Assembly (NCBI RefSeq): GCF_020037475.1 | Contig: NZ_JAIQDB010000014.1 | Location: forward strand, 1,304-56,097 | Origin: Sutcliffiella deserti | GTDB taxonomy: Bacteria; Bacillota; Bacilli; Bacillales; Bacillaceae_I | DNA length: 54,794 nucleotides | Direction: 5' to 3' | Part shown: one piece after another, positions 36,847-45,638 of the stretch | How the letters are laid out: each line of letters starts with the position of its first letter | Position numbering within the stretch: position 1 is the stretch's first letter | The notes under the pieces: model-generated | What the model was told of the DNA's origin: nothing | Databases searched by the model: none | What the model saw: the letters and a program-made list of their open reading frames with translations, nothing else | Program-made: the position numbers and the translations under genes

Positions 36847-37530
36847 ATGAATATTTTACAAATAGAAAATCTGTCTAAGGTTTATGGTAAGGGAGAAACC
36901 GCAGTAAAGGCATTGGATGATGTATCGTTTTCAGTTAAAAAAGGAGAATTTGTGGCAATCATCGGTCCATCTGGCTCAGGTAAATCAACGCTGCTTCATT
37001 TACTCGGTGGTGTGGATAGACCGTCAAGCGGGAAGGTACTAGTCAATAACACAGATATCTATCAGTTGAACGAAACACAGCTTGCAATATTCCGGCGCAG
37101 GCAGATTGGATTAATTTATCAGTTTTATAATCTCATTCCGATTTTGACAGTTGAAGAGAATATGACACTGCCGTTGCTCTTAGATGAACACAAAGTTGAC
37201 CAAAAACAATTCAATGAGATCTCGTCTACACTCGGATTAACAGATCGCTTGAATCACTTGCCAAATCAACTTTCTGGTGGACAGCAGCAGCGTGTATCCA
37301 TCGGCAGGGCATTAATCAGCAATCCGGCAATCATTCTTGCGGATGAGCCAACAGGAAACCTCGACAGCAAGAATAGCGGCGAGATCATGGAACTTCTGAA
37401 AATGTTTAACAAAACCTATAATCAGACACTTATTGTCATTACCCATGATGAAAGGATTGCCCTGCAGGCTGACCGTGTAATTGAAATCAATGATGGAAAA
37501 GTCGCCAAGGATGAGGTGATTCGTCCATGA
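36847..37530 (+). CDS. ABC transporter ATP-binding protein (MacB/LolD-type)
   Basis: A 227-residue ATPase. Walker [10 protein letters not shown] (about 38-46), Q-loop in [18 protein letters not shown], signature [15 protein letters not shown], Walker [13 protein letters not shown] and switch His in VITHDE. These are the features of the MacB/LolD/FtsE-like class that pairs with FtsX-type permeases. The 3' end overlaps the permease start (ATGA). Confidence 0.94.
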   Translation: MNILQIENLSKVYGKGETAVKALDDVSFSVKKGEFVAIIGPSGSGKSTLLHLLGGVDRPSSGKVLVNNTDIYQLNETQLAIFRRRQIGLIYQFYNLIPILTVEENMTLPLLLDEHKVDQKQFNEISSTLGLTDRLNHLPNQLSGGQQQRVSIGRALISNPAIILADEPTGNLDSKNSGEIMELLKMFNKTYNQTLIVITHDERIALQADRVIEINDGKVAKDEVIRP

Positions 37531-40109
37531 ACATTATCAATAAGCTGACATTAAGGCATTTGAAAGAGAATAAGAGAAGGACGCTTGTAACCGTTATTGG
37601 TGTCATCATCTCTGTTGCGATGGTTACAGCTGTGGCGACGCTTGGTGTCTCTTTTCTTGACCTTTTAAAAAGACAGACCATTGCAGACAATGGTGAGTGG
37701 CATGTTCAATATAAAAATGTTACCACAAATCAGATAAAGGCTATCGAAGAGGATGAAAATACCCAAAAAATGATGCTTTCAAGCGATATGGGCTATGCGA
37801 AGTTGGAAGGATTCGAGGAGACGGATAAGCCCTACCTATTTTTTAAAGGATACAACACGGAAGGCTTGGAACAATTCCCAATAGAGTTAAGCAGTGGACG
37901 CCTTCCTGCTGCAGAGAACGAAGTGGTCGTTTCTGAGCATATCGCGGAAGACACAGGGATCGAGTATAAAATCGGCGATGAAATAACCGTTGAAATAGGA
38001 GACCGCATTGTGGAAGGTGAACCAGAGCCTTTGCTGCAGAACTATTCCGTTCAGCGAGATGAAGACGGATTAGTTGAAAATCTGGAAATTCACTCAACCG
38101 AAACATTCACCGTTGTAGGCACTGTCGAAATGCCTTCTTGGGAGCAACCATGGTATCCAGGATACACAGTAATTAATTTTATCAATCATGAAAATCTGGA
38201 TCAAGCAGATAGAGTTAATGCTGTTGTGGTTGTAAAGGAACTAAATCGCTCATTGTTTGAACAGGCAGAACAATTAGCAGAACAAAACGAGATTGAGTTT
38301 GTTGAATTTAACGATGAGCTACTCCGGTTTTCTGGCGTAACAGATAATGATAATCTGCACACAACGATGTATTCATTGGCAGGTATTATCATCGCTGTTA
38401 TCCTCATCGGATCGGTATCACTGATATATAATGCGTTTGCCATCAGTGTCTCTGAGCGGGCAAGGCATTTAGGAATGCTTTCGAGTGTGGGGGCCACCAA
38501 AAGGCAAAAGCGCAATTCCGTGTTTTTTGAAGGGGCAGTAATCGGGTTAATCAGCATCCCCGTTGGTGTTATAGCTGGTCTCGGTGGAATAGCAGTCACC
38601 TTTATGTTCATTAATTCGTTTATTGCAGATGCATTAGGGACAACCGTAAAGCTTGAAGTGGTTGCTACACCGGCTTCCATTCTTGTCGCATGTCTTATTT
38701 CAAGCGCAACGATTTTCATTTCAAGCTATATGCCGGCGCGTAAAGCATCCAAAGTCTCAGCGATTGATGCTATTCGCCAGACACAGGATATAAAATTAAC
38801 AAGCAAAGGGGTAAAAACCTCCAAGCTGGTCAGAAAAGTTTTTGGCTTGGAAGCTGAAATCGGCATGAAAAATGTGAAAAGGAACAAAAAAAGGTATTAT
38901 GCGACACTTTTCTCACTTGTCATCAGCATTATCCTCTTCTTATCGGTTTCATTCTTCACGGAGAATTTAAGCAGATCGGTGGAAATGTCACAGAGCGGAA
39001 TCGATTATGATATTTTAGTTGGAGGAAGCCGCGAAGACACTTCCGATCTAGAGTCCTTAATCAATACGGAAGGTGTGACGGATTACAGCCTTCAAAAGAC
39101 ACTTCAGCTGACCTCACTTATTGAGGAAGAGAAATTTCCTGAAGAGTTAAAAGATCTTATTGATAGAGAAAATATCGAGCTTCAAGACGGCAAGTATCAA
39201 TATTATATTAATTTATATGGCTTAGATGATAGCAGTTTTCAAAAGTATGCTGAAAAAGTAGGAACAGATTCGAGTACCTATCAAGATTCAGACAACCTGC
39301 GAGCCATAATTATTGAACAGATATCCTACCAGGATTACGAAGCTTCTAAGTTTGTTGAAACAAAGTCCATTAACACGAACCTTGGGGATAGAGTGGAACT
39401 TCTATTTACAAATTATGAAACAAATGAAATAACTTCTCTGGCGAACGTCGAGATTGGTGCACTCACAGGCCAGGTTCCAATGGGAGGCAATTCGTCAGGG
39501 ATCGGCGGATTGGATATAATTATCCCCATGGAAATGCTAGATACCATCCTTACTGAACAGGCAGAGAATGAAGTACATTCAAGCCTTTACCTGAATACCA
39601 GTGATCCGATGGTAACGCAGGAGGCACTTGAAGAGATTGTCCCTTCTTCACTGTATATATATAACGTCGTTCAATCAAGAGAGCGTGACCAGCAGATGAT
39701 TATGTTCTTATCGATATTCACGTATGGATTCATTGCGTTGATTTCGTTAATTTCCATAGCCAATATCTTTAACACCATTTCTACGAGCATCTCATTGCGA
39801 AAGAGAGAGTTTGCAATGCTGAAGTCTGTCGGAATGACTCCGAAAGGCTTTAACAAAATGATTAATTTCGAAAGCATCTTCTATGGACTGAATGCGCTGC
39901 TATTTGGCTTGCCGATCAGTATTGCTATTATGTATCTGATCCATCGCTCCGTCGTGGAAACGTTTGAATATGGATTTAGCCTGCCGTTGCTTGATATACT
40001 TTTTGTGGTGGTTGCCATCTTCATCATCGTCAGCTCAGCCATGCTATATTCGATCTCCAAGATTAAAAAGGATAATATTATTGATGGATTGAAACAAGAG
40101 AACATATAA
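37527..40109 (+). CDS. FtsX-like ABC transporter permease
   Basis: An 860-residue permease with a duplicated architecture: one N-terminal helix (about 17-40), an extracellular MacB_PCD-like domain, FtsX helices (about 285-420), a further single helix (about 455-475), a second extracellular domain of about 240 residues, and FtsX helices at the C-terminus (about 725-855). SVSERARHLGMLSSVGATKRQ and SISLRKREFAMLKSVGMTPKG are the two FtsX coupling loops. Such mechanotransmission transporters remove or sense membrane-active compounds rather than transport sugars. Together with the upstream regulators it is likely a self-regulated stress module. Confidence 0.9.
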   Translation: MNIINKLTLRHLKENKRRTLVTVIGVIISVAMVTAVATLGVSFLDLLKRQTIADNGEWHVQYKNVTTNQIKAIEEDENTQKMMLSSDMGYAKLEGFEETDKPYLFFKGYNTEGLEQFPIELSSGRLPAAENEVVVSEHIAEDTGIEYKIGDEITVEIGDRIVEGEPEPLLQNYSVQRDEDGLVENLEIHSTETFTVVGTVEMPSWEQPWYPGYTVINFINHENLDQADRVNAVVVVKELNRSLFEQAEQLAEQNEIEFVEFNDELLRFSGVTDNDNLHTTMYSLAGIIIAVILIGSVSLIYNAFAISVSERARHLGMLSSVGATKRQKRNSVFFEGAVIGLISIPVGVIAGLGGIAVTFMFINSFIADALGTTVKLEVVATPASILVACLISSATIFISSYMPARKASKVSAIDAIRQTQDIKLTSKGVKTSKLVRKVFGLEAEIGMKNVKRNKKRYYATLFSLVISIILFLSVSFFTENLSRSVEMSQSGIDYDILVGGSREDTSDLESLINTEGVTDYSLQKTLQLTSLIEEEKFPEELKDLIDRENIELQDGKYQYYINLYGLDDSSFQKYAEKVGTDSSTYQDSDNLRAIIIEQISYQDYEASKFVETKSINTNLGDRVELLFTNYETNEITSLANVEIGALTGQVPMGGNSSGIGGLDIIIPMEMLDTILTEQAENEVHSSLYLNTSDPMVTQEALEEIVPSSLYIYNVVQSRERDQQMIMFLSIFTYGFIALISLISIANIFNTISTSISLRKREFAMLKSVGMTPKGFNKMINFESIFYGLNALLFGLPISIAIMYLIHRSVVETFEYGFSLPLLDILFVVVAIFIIVSSAMLYSISKIKKDNIIDGLKQENI

Positions 40110-40113
40110 GAAG

Positions 40114-40147
40114 AAAAGATGAGCTGGTTTAACCGACTCATCTTTTA
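40114..40147 (+). terminator. Terminator of the FtsX-type ABC operon
   Basis: AAAGATGAG...CTCATCTTT stem with an inner GGT/ACC pair and a T-run, just past the permease stop. Confidence 0.8.
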
Positions 40148-40274
40148 GTTGTATCTGATATGGTACCTATTATAGTTACTGTAAAAATAAAATTCATACA
40201 AAAATGCCTTCTTTTGGCTTATGTATAGTAACAAACCGACTTGATTATCCTAGTTAAAGAAGGAGGTGTTCATT

Positions 40275-40433
40275 TTGACACAAAATATTTTATGTGAAGT
40301 AAGTAGTTGTGTTCACAACGTAAATCAAGAGAACAAGTGCGGTGCAACTCAAATTTATGTAGTGAACAACAAAAGTAAAAATGCTTCTAATAGTGAAGAA
40401 ACAGATTGCAAAACGTTTGAACCTACTAGCTGA
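40275..40433 (+). CDS. DUF1540 family small cysteine-rich protein
   Basis: A 52-residue peptide: MTQNILCEVSSCVHNVNQENKCGATQIYVVNN followed by a Ser/Asn-rich segment and ETDCKTFEPTS. The CxxxxC...CxAxxIxV spacing with a further cysteine in the DC(K/E)TF motif is that of DUF1540 proteins, which are probably small metal-binding proteins in Firmicutes. It starts at TTG 40275 behind the near-perfect AAGGAGGTG, and a terminator follows 10 bases after the stop. Function unknown. Confidence 0.85.
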   Translation: MTQNILCEVSSCVHNVNQENKCGATQIYVVNNKSKNASNSEETDCKTFEPTS

Positions 40434-40441
40434 TTTTATTC

Positions 40442-40470
40442 AAAAGACAACCATTGCCGTGGTTGTCTTT
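40442..40470 (+). terminator. Terminator of the DUF1540 gene
   Basis: AAAGACAACC and GGTTGTCTTT form a perfect 10-bp stem around 8 bases. The 3' arm doubles as a possible -35 for the Fur-box promoter that follows. Confidence 0.8.
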
Positions 40471-40499
40471 CTTATTCTTATTATTGATAATCATTATCA
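40463..40499 (+). promoter_or_regulatory. Fur box over a promoter with no annotated gene
   Basis: TGATAATCATTATCA (40485-40499) is a perfect 7-1-7 Fur box. It covers GATAAT (40486-40491), which lies 17 bases after TTGTCT (40463-40468), so a Fur-repressed sigma-A promoter reading rightward is plausible. No coding frame follows before the minus-strand NERD gene. Confidence 0.65.
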
Positions 40500-40661
40500 G
40501 TAATATACATTAATTTGCATATTTTCAGTCACTTATTTTAAGAAGAGTGTTAAACCTTAACGATAGCCTCGAAATCTCTATAACACTAGCATACCCGGGT
40601 AGTAGGTAAGAAATAGTAGTGGGAGTGAAAAAGAGCGCCTCCAGTGAATAGGTGGCATTTT
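40498..40661 (+). ncRNA. Candidate iron-responsive small RNA
   Basis: Between the Fur-box promoter and the hairpin at 40637-40661 are about 160 bases with no supported reading frame. They contain the palindrome TACCCGGGTA and short C-rich stretches. Orphan Fur promoter plus terminator is the layout expected of an FsrA-like small RNA; existence of the transcript is inference. Confidence 0.35.
40637..40661. terminator. Bidirectional hairpin terminator
   Basis: GCCTCC and GGTGGC form a short GC stem (one mismatch) with ATTTTTATT on plus and TCTTTTTC on minus. It serves the NERD gene on minus and possibly the candidate small RNA on plus. Confidence 0.6.
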
Positions 40662-40663
40662 TA

Positions 40664-41623
40664 TTATTCCAAATAATAGATCCGGCCTTTTTTGGAACCC
40701 TGGTGGGGGAGGTTTAATGTTAGAAACTCTTTAGAGGCTATGCTGATAGAATGAATACATGCAAACTCTCTGAACTCTTTATTAGTTATAGTGTTCCCAA
40801 GGCCAAGCAAAGGATAGTCCTTTATTGTTTGAGGCAGAGGATCAATTTCGTTATGCCCGCACTTTAAACACACCCATTTTTGATACGTTTTTTTCATCGG
40901 TGCATGAGAGCACTTCGCACAAATGACTCCTTTTATATAATCACAAGCATCAAGTTCATAAAAATCCATAATGTTAAATGAATCAGCATAATGACTTTTC
41001 AAAAGTGCTTTCACGAGTTTATTGATTTCCTTATTTGAAAAACTTGTACTCTTATGGATGTTATCGATTTCTTTCATTCTTGTCGGGAGATTAGTGTGAA
41101 AGACTATTTTATTTAGTAGAGTGGAGGATTTTTTAATTAAAGTGGCGCTTTTGTGTGTGATGACAATTTGGGTATGAATCGGTATCATGGGAAGTTTGAG
41201 TTCATTTATAATAGCGGAAAGCTGAATTTTGTGTCGTGATAGCTGTGCCAAAGGATCACCTACTCTTTCTTCGCCCGCTTCATTGTGACGTATAAGACTA
41301 CCGGTATCTTCGTCAAATTCCAGTTTCCCTGAAATGTATTTGGAATCTAAAATAAGGCAGTGACTAGGGGCAATAAGTAGGGAATCCATTTGGAAGAATC
41401 GCCCTTTGGTGTCGGGAACCCTTAAACCGTGCAATATTTTATAATTTTCATGCGGGAGGAAGGATGAAAAGTAGTCCATTGCTTCTTCCCCTTTATAGCC
41501 ATAGTGTAAACGGTAGAATTCTTTTTCGATTTGTGGGAATTTTGAATGGGTTTTGGGGACTCTTCTCATTGCGGCTTCATGCGCGAGCAACCTGAATGGC
41601 TTTTCTCTGTTTTTTATTATCAT
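40664..41623 (-). CDS. NERD domain-containing protein with C-terminal zinc ribbon
   Basis: A 319-residue protein. The nuclease-related domain (about 35-160) shows GYKGEEAMDYF, FQMDSLLIAPSHCLILDSKYISGKL, and GDPLAQLSRHKIQL, in the order expected for the NERD (nuclease-like) fold with its Asp and xSK motif. A C-terminal CxxC...CxxC pair (CAKCSHAPMKKTYQKWVCLKCG, about 235-256) makes a zinc ribbon. Probably a cytoplasmic DNA-processing protein, role unknown. A GAGGTAAG site precedes the ATG at 41623. Confidence 0.87.
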   Translation of the reverse strand: MIIKNREKPFRLLAHEAAMRRVPKTHSKFPQIEKEFYRLHYGYKGEEAMDYFSSFLPHENYKILHGLRVPDTKGRFFQMDSLLIAPSHCLILDSKYISGKLEFDEDTGSLIRHNEAGEERVGDPLAQLSRHKIQLSAIINELKLPMIPIHTQIVITHKSATLIKKSSTLLNKIVFHTNLPTRMKEIDNIHKSTSFSNKEINKLVKALLKSHYADSFNIMDFYELDACDYIKGVICAKCSHAPMKKTYQKWVCLKCGHNEIDPLPQTIKDYPLLGLGNTITNKEFREFACIHSISIASKEFLTLNLPHQGSKKGRIYYLE

Positions 41624-41812
41624 TTCTTACCTCGTTTCCTTCGTATTCTCTCTCTTCTTCGCTTTAGGGCTTAAGATTTCCTGCACAAGTGAAAATTTAA
41701 TATTCAGGTTTTCGGTTTTTTAAACTTCCATAAGAATACGACAGCAACGATTGTAAAAGGTTGTACGCACCTAGGTAAATGTAGCATTCGATTACGAGGA
41801 ACGCTTTTATAA

Positions 41813-41940
41813 GGGCCTTTTTCAACAAAGTTGTTGCTGTAAGACGTAAAAAACGGCATTTTGGATTTTTACAGTACTATTCACACTAAAGAAAGAGCGA
41901 TTTTCAACTTTAACAGGGTTGTACCCACTTAGATAAATAC
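41813..41940 (+). repeat. Dispersed repeat family A, copy 3
   Basis: GGGCCTTTTTCAACAAAG, GTTGTTGCTGTAAG, then CTATTCACACTAAAGAAAGAG, aligned by eye with the copy at 249-375. Confidence 0.6.
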
Positions 41941-41947
41941 AGCTATT

Positions 41948-42060
41948 ATTGTGGAAACAGTTTTATAATCCAAGTTTCTATTTTATAATCCAACTTTTAA
42001 ATATATGAGCCACTTTTTCAATTTATTGTCCAATTGAGCTAATATAAATGCCATTCGACA
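41948..42060 (-). repeat. Dispersed repeat family B, copy 2
   Basis: Reverse complement reads GTGTCGAATGGCATTTATATT, then GAAAAAGTGGCTCAT, then 20-bp units of the type TATAAAATAGAAACTTGGAT. It matches 690-803 in opposite orientation. Confidence 0.65.
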
Positions 42061-42200
42061 CCAATCGACATGCCCCGCCCCGGATCGAGCCCCAGCCACC
42101 CCGGATCGACATGCCCCGCCCGGGATCGAGCCCCAGCCACCCCGGATCGACACGCCACCACCCCAGATCGAGACCCCGCCGCCCCCAATCCGCCCCCCCC
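42056..42200. repeat. GC-rich tandem repeat array
   Basis: A 41-bp unit starting CGACATGCCCCGCCC and ending CCACCCCGGAT occurs at 42067-42107 and 42108-42148 with one change, then a diverged third copy. Each unit is itself two ~20-bp halves starting TCGA. The block is about 75 percent GC in a low-GC genome and adjoins the AT-rich 20-bp units of family B. Confidence 0.85.
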
Positions 42201-42237
42201 ACCCGAGGCCCAACCACCCAACCCCTCACCCCATAAC

Positions 42238-42266
42238 AAAAAAGCCCCCGTTCACTAACGGGGGCC
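42238..42266 (-). terminator. Terminator of glnS
   Basis: GCCCCCGTT and AACGGGGGC form a perfect 9-bp GC stem with a 4-base loop and TTTTTTG on minus, 13 bases past the glnS stop. Confidence 0.9.
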
Positions 42267-42278
42267 ACCAACCTAATC

Positions 42279-43988
42279 CTATAACTTAAACGAGCTCTTC
42301 AACGACACAATCTCATTAAATACAAGCTTGTCAGAAGTTGTAAGCTTCGGATCCACATTAAAGTAACCGTGGCGGAAAAATTGGAATTTCTCCTGTGGCT
42401 CGACGCTTTTCATGTTTTCTTCTACAAAGCCGTTTAGTACCTTCAATGAGTTTGGATTCACATGGTCAAGGAATGATTTTTCCACTTCCACCGTTTCCTC
42501 CTCCGTGCCAGCAACATCTGCTACTTCAGCATCGACTTCTGCTTCCGGCTCCTCATCCAACAACAAAGGTTCGAAAAGACGGAACTCTGCTGGAACAGCT
42601 TGAGATGCTTCGACCCAATGCAACGTACCCTTTACTTTACGGCCAGTAAAGCCTGTGCCGCTCTTCGTCTCTGGATCATACGTACAATGAATTTCTACTA
42701 CATTGCCATCCTCATCCTTAATGAAATCCTCACACTTAATAAAATAAGCATGCTTCAGACGGACTTCGTTACCAGGGAAGAGACGGAAGTATTTCTTCGG
42801 TGGGTCCTCCATAAAATCCTCTTGCTCAATGTAAATCTCGCGGGAGAATGGGATTTGTCTAGTTCCCATTTCAGGGTTTTCAGGGTTGATTTCAGCATCC
42901 AACATTTCCATTTGTCCTTCCGGATAGTTGGTAATCACAACCTTCAATGGACGAACAACACCCATCGTACGTGGGGATTTTAGCTTTAAATCCTCGCGCA
43001 CAAAGTGGTCAAGCATTTGAGAGTCAACAAATCCAGACCCCTTGGATACCCCAGTTTCGCGGACGAATGTCCGAATTGCTTCAGGTGTATAGCCTTTACG
43101 ACGCAAGCCAGAAATCGTCGGCATACGTGGATCGTCCCATCCGTCAACAATGCCTTCTTCCACAAGTTTGCGCAGCTTACGCTTACTCATCACCGCATTG
43201 GTGATATTCAAACGGCCAAACTCTATTTGCTGCGGAGTTCCTGTCATTTCTGTTTCTTCAACCACCCAGTTGTAAAGCGGACGTTGGTCTTCAAACTCCA
43301 CCGTACAGATAGAGTGCGTCACATCCTCCATGGCATCCTCAATTGGATGAGCAAAAGCATACATTGGGTAGATGCACCACTTGTCACCTGTGTTATGGTG
43401 TGGCGTGTGAGAAATTCGGTAGATAACCGGATCACGCAGGTTGATATTTGGTGATTTCATATCAATCTTTGCACGCAACACCTTTTCGCCGTTTCCGAAT
43501 TCGCCATTGCGCATGCGCTCGAAAAGGTCCATATTTTCCTCTACAGAGCGGTCACGGTAGGGGCTGTCTCTCCCTGGCTCCTTCAGTGTTCCCCGATAGG
43601 TGCGGATTTCATCTGCAGACAAATCATCCACATACGCCTTGCCTTTTTTAATCAAAAGAACGGCGCGGTTGTACATCTCTTCAAAGTAATCAGATGCAAA
43701 GAAAAGTCCGTCCCAGTCATATCCAAGCCATTTTACGTCCTCTTTAATGGATTTAACGTACTCTGCGTCTTCTTTTAATGGGTTGGTATCATCAAAGCGC
43801 AGGTTCGTTTTACCGTTGAACTCATCTGCAAGGTCGAAGTTGATGACGATGGACTTTGCATGTCCGATATGTAGGTAGCCGTTTGGCTCAGGAGGGAAGC
43901 GGGTGATAACATGGTTTCGCTTACCAGATTCCAAGTCCTCTTTTATGATATTTCGAATAAAATTCGAGTTCTTAGGGTTATGTTCCAA
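42279..43988 (-). CDS. glnS: Glutaminyl-tRNA synthetase
   Basis: A class I aminoacyl-tRNA synthetase of about 569 residues that charges tRNA-Gln with glutamine. [16 protein letters not shown] carries the HIGH signature, and VMSKRKL is the KMSKS equivalent. [26 protein letters not shown] and [20 protein letters not shown] are specific to GlnRS rather than GluRS. An acidic Glu/Asp-rich insertion lies at about 500-520 ([25 protein letters not shown]). SD AAGGAAGG touches the TTG at 43997 but is well spaced for TTG 43988, which I prefer. Most Bacillus lack GlnRS and use GatCAB, so acquisition by transfer is likely. Confidence 0.95.
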   Translation of the reverse strand: MEHNPKNSNFIRNIIKEDLESGKRNHVITRFPPEPNGYLHIGHAKSIVINFDLADEFNGKTNLRFDDTNPLKEDAEYVKSIKEDVKWLGYDWDGLFFASDYFEEMYNRAVLLIKKGKAYVDDLSADEIRTYRGTLKEPGRDSPYRDRSVEENMDLFERMRNGEFGNGEKVLRAKIDMKSPNINLRDPVIYRISHTPHHNTGDKWCIYPMYAFAHPIEDAMEDVTHSICTVEFEDQRPLYNWVVEETEMTGTPQQIEFGRLNITNAVMSKRKLRKLVEEGIVDGWDDPRMPTISGLRRKGYTPEAIRTFVRETGVSKGSGFVDSQMLDHFVREDLKLKSPRTMGVVRPLKVVITNYPEGQMEMLDAEINPENPEMGTRQIPFSREIYIEQEDFMEDPPKKYFRLFPGNEVRLKHAYFIKCEDFIKDEDGNVVEIHCTYDPETKSGTGFTGRKVKGTLHWVEASQAVPAEFRLFEPLLLDEEPEAEVDAEVADVAGTEEETVEVEKSFLDHVNPNSLKVLNGFVEENMKSVEPQEKFQFFRHGYFNVDPKLTTSDKLVFNEIVSLKSSFKL

Positions 43989-44062
43989 GTTTTTCAACCT
44001 TCCTTATTTTAAGAATGCCGGGGGAAAGTGCCAATTGAACTCTGTTCCCACCACTTATGATA
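43989..44062 (-). promoter_or_regulatory. glnS leader with alternative pairing
   Basis: A predicted promoter TTGCGC-N16-TACAAT (minus; 44091-44096 and 44069-44074) gives a leader of about 74 bases. In it AAGTG/CACTT (44052-44056 and 44026-44030) and GGGAA/TTCCC (44045-44049 and 44022-44026) can pair in mutually exclusive or pseudoknotted ways. It is too short for a T-box and lacks its GGTGGNACCGCG core. Confidence 0.4.
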
Positions 44063-44099
44063 GTCAATATTGTAACACAAGAAATAGGAAGCGCAAAAG

Positions 44100-44323
44100 C
44101 TAATAAAAGAAGGGAGGATAACAATATCAATATGTTAACGCGACTGTCAATATCTGAACAGTGGTTTATTATCAGACGGGAGGGGGTATTAAATGGAAGG
44201 CCTTTCTCCATGGATGTTTTAAAGGAGAAATAATTGAAGAGGAGATCTAACGGTGGCGGCACATAAAAAGTAAGCGGTGATTGGAGAAAGCACCACAGAT
44301 TCTTTTTACTGTAGGGAGGATAA
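44100..44323. other. Intergenic stretch with no supported gene
   Basis: Two GGGAGGATAA strings occur (44112 and 44314) and a 33-codon plus frame opens at 44132, but its ribosome binding site is 14 bases away. Nothing is convincingly coding here. Confidence 0.5.
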
Positions 44324-44731
44324 TCATTTTCTTAGCCATTTGACTATCCTGATTTCTGTACCTTTGTTCATTTCAGAATCAATTTTAAACTCGTCCATCA
44401 ATCTTTTGACACCTGGCAAGCCAGCACCAAGGCTGTTGGATGTGGAATAGCCGTCCTCTAAAGCTTTTTTCACATTCTCTATACCTGGACCTTGATCTGA
44501 TACATGGATTTTTAAGCCGGTAGCATGTTTTGAAATAACTTCTATCTCTATGTCACCTTTACCCGCATACCTGACTACATTTCTTGCCAGTTCTGATATG
44601 GCCGTGGCAATTCTGGCTTGGTCGATAGCATTAAAGCCTAGCTCGGTTGCAATTTCCCGTCCAGCTTTCCTGACAATGATAATGTCCTTCTCATCCTTAA
44701 TTTCCAGCTTTTCTCCAACTTTATTATTCAT
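44324..44731 (-). CDS. RsbT-like anti-sigma regulatory serine kinase
   Basis: A 135-residue GHKL-fold ATPase. DIIIVRKAGREIATELGFNAIDQARIATAISELARNVVRYAG (N-box with the ELARN motif), SDQGPGI and GAGLPGVKRLMDEF align closely with RsbT, the kinase that phosphorylates RsbR/RsbS in the sigma-B stressosome, rather than RsbW. ATG 44731 (MNNKVGEK) is 8 bases after GGAGG. No rsbR, rsbS, rsbU or rsbV is adjacent, so it is a stand-alone copy. Its partner is unknown. Confidence 0.85.
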   Translation of the reverse strand: MNNKVGEKLEIKDEKDIIIVRKAGREIATELGFNAIDQARIATAISELARNVVRYAGKGDIEIEVISKHATGLKIHVSDQGPGIENVKKALEDGYSTSNSLGAGLPGVKRLMDEFKIDSEMNKGTEIRIVKWLRK

Positions 44732-44857
44732 CCTATCAACCTCCAAAGGTATTGCTAAAAATTTCGCATTAATGATTACTTCTATTTAAGGTGTTAAGTA
44801 TTATTCGTTGCTGTTATGCTCTTTTTCAATTAAATTAGTAATATTATCCAATAAAAT

Positions 44858-44899
44858 AAGCCAAAAAGAAGGTTGGTCGTGCTACCTTCTTTTTGGCTT
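44858..44899 (-). terminator. Strong terminator of the MpsC-family gene
   Basis: AAGCCAAAAAGAAGGT and its exact complement form a 16-bp perfect stem around a 10-base loop, with TATTTTATT on minus, past the stop at 44931. Confidence 0.88.
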
Positions 44900-44930
44900 A
44901 TGTCTAGTTCTATGCCCAGATCATTACTGC

Positions 44931-45638
44931 CTACTCTATTTTATTTGGGTTAAGGATAAATACGATGGTGCTTTTATCTAACTTAAAATCCCAATTAACA
45001 AATACATCCTGAAGTTGCGCGTTTAAGTACTTTTCGAAATGGTCCTGTCTTTTGTAAAGCAGACCTTTTTCAAGCTTTCGTTTTGCAATGGTCAATTCCT
45101 CTTCAAAGCCGAGTTCAATCAGCATTTTCTCTATTTCTACGAGGATCCCTTTTCGAATAATAACAAGGGTTCGAGAGTTAAATAGATGAGAATATATTTT
45201 CTCTGGAACTTTTTCGGCTTCTTTACTTACGATAGAAACTAATGATTCCACCTTATCGCTGTTAGGATAGGAAAAGTCAGGTAATGGTTCCTTTTCTATA
45301 CCTATTCCCATAAATAATCCCGAGGCCGATTGCAATGTCCAGTCGTAATAAAACTCTTCAATTTCAATGCCTGAGACACTTTTTATTAATTCCTTCATTT
45401 CAGGGGCAAGTCCATGCATAAGTTTATCACGAGTTTCCTCCACTGTGATGGAATGATGCTCTTTTAAAAGAGCTTGCTCCATTGGAGTGAGGAAATTACG
45501 CAAATAAACAGTAACATAAGGATCAGAGATTGTAACATAAATGGATTCTGGTCCTTTACCGAAATGATCTCGCAAAAGCTTGCCAATACTGCTTGCAAGC
45601 TCTAATTGTTTTTGCTTTATATTTATTTCTGTCGTCAT
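44931..45638 (-). CDS. MpsC family (DUF2294) protein
   Basis: A 235-residue soluble protein made of two copies of the DUF2294/MpsC domain. The first (about 10-115) has LRDHFGKGPESIYVTISDPYVTVYLRNFLTPMEQALL and EIEEFYYDWTLQSASGLFMGIG; the second (about 130-230) repeats the pattern with EKIYSHLFNSRTLVIIRKGILVEIEKML and VNWDFKLDKSTIVFIL. The MpsC name comes from genes linked to the MpsAB cation/bicarbonate system, but no mpsAB is present here. Function unknown. Confidence 0.78.
   Translation of the reverse strand: MTTEINIKQKQLELASSIGKLLRDHFGKGPESIYVTISDPYVTVYLRNFLTPMEQALLKEHHSITVEETRDKLMHGLAPEMKELIKSVSGIEIEEFYYDWTLQSASGLFMGIGIEKEPLPDFSYPNSDKVESLVSIVSKEAEKVPEKIYSHLFNSRTLVIIRKGILVEIEKMLIELGFEEELTIAKRKLEKGLLYKRQDHFEKYLNAQLQDVFVNWDFKLDKSTIVFILNPNKIE

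Larger units (their letters stand above)
41624..42237. other. Repeat-rich intergenic region
   Basis: The gap between the NERD and glnS genes is taken up by dispersed repeat family A (41813-41940), family B (41948-42060) and a GC-rich tandem array (42056-42200). No coding frame is supported; the open frames across the array follow from its composition. Confidence 0.7.

Noticed and set aside
41983..42271. Open frames rich in Gly/Arg/Pro across the GC-rich array
   Set aside because: They arise from GC-rich tandem sequence without start signals, and overlap in several frames and both strands.
43989..44100. T-box leader for glnS
   Set aside because: The leader is only about 74 bases and lacks the GGTGGNACCGCG core.
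44132..44233. 33-codon plus-strand frame
   Set aside because: The nearest GGGAGG is 14 bases from the ATG, too far, and the peptide matches nothing I know.
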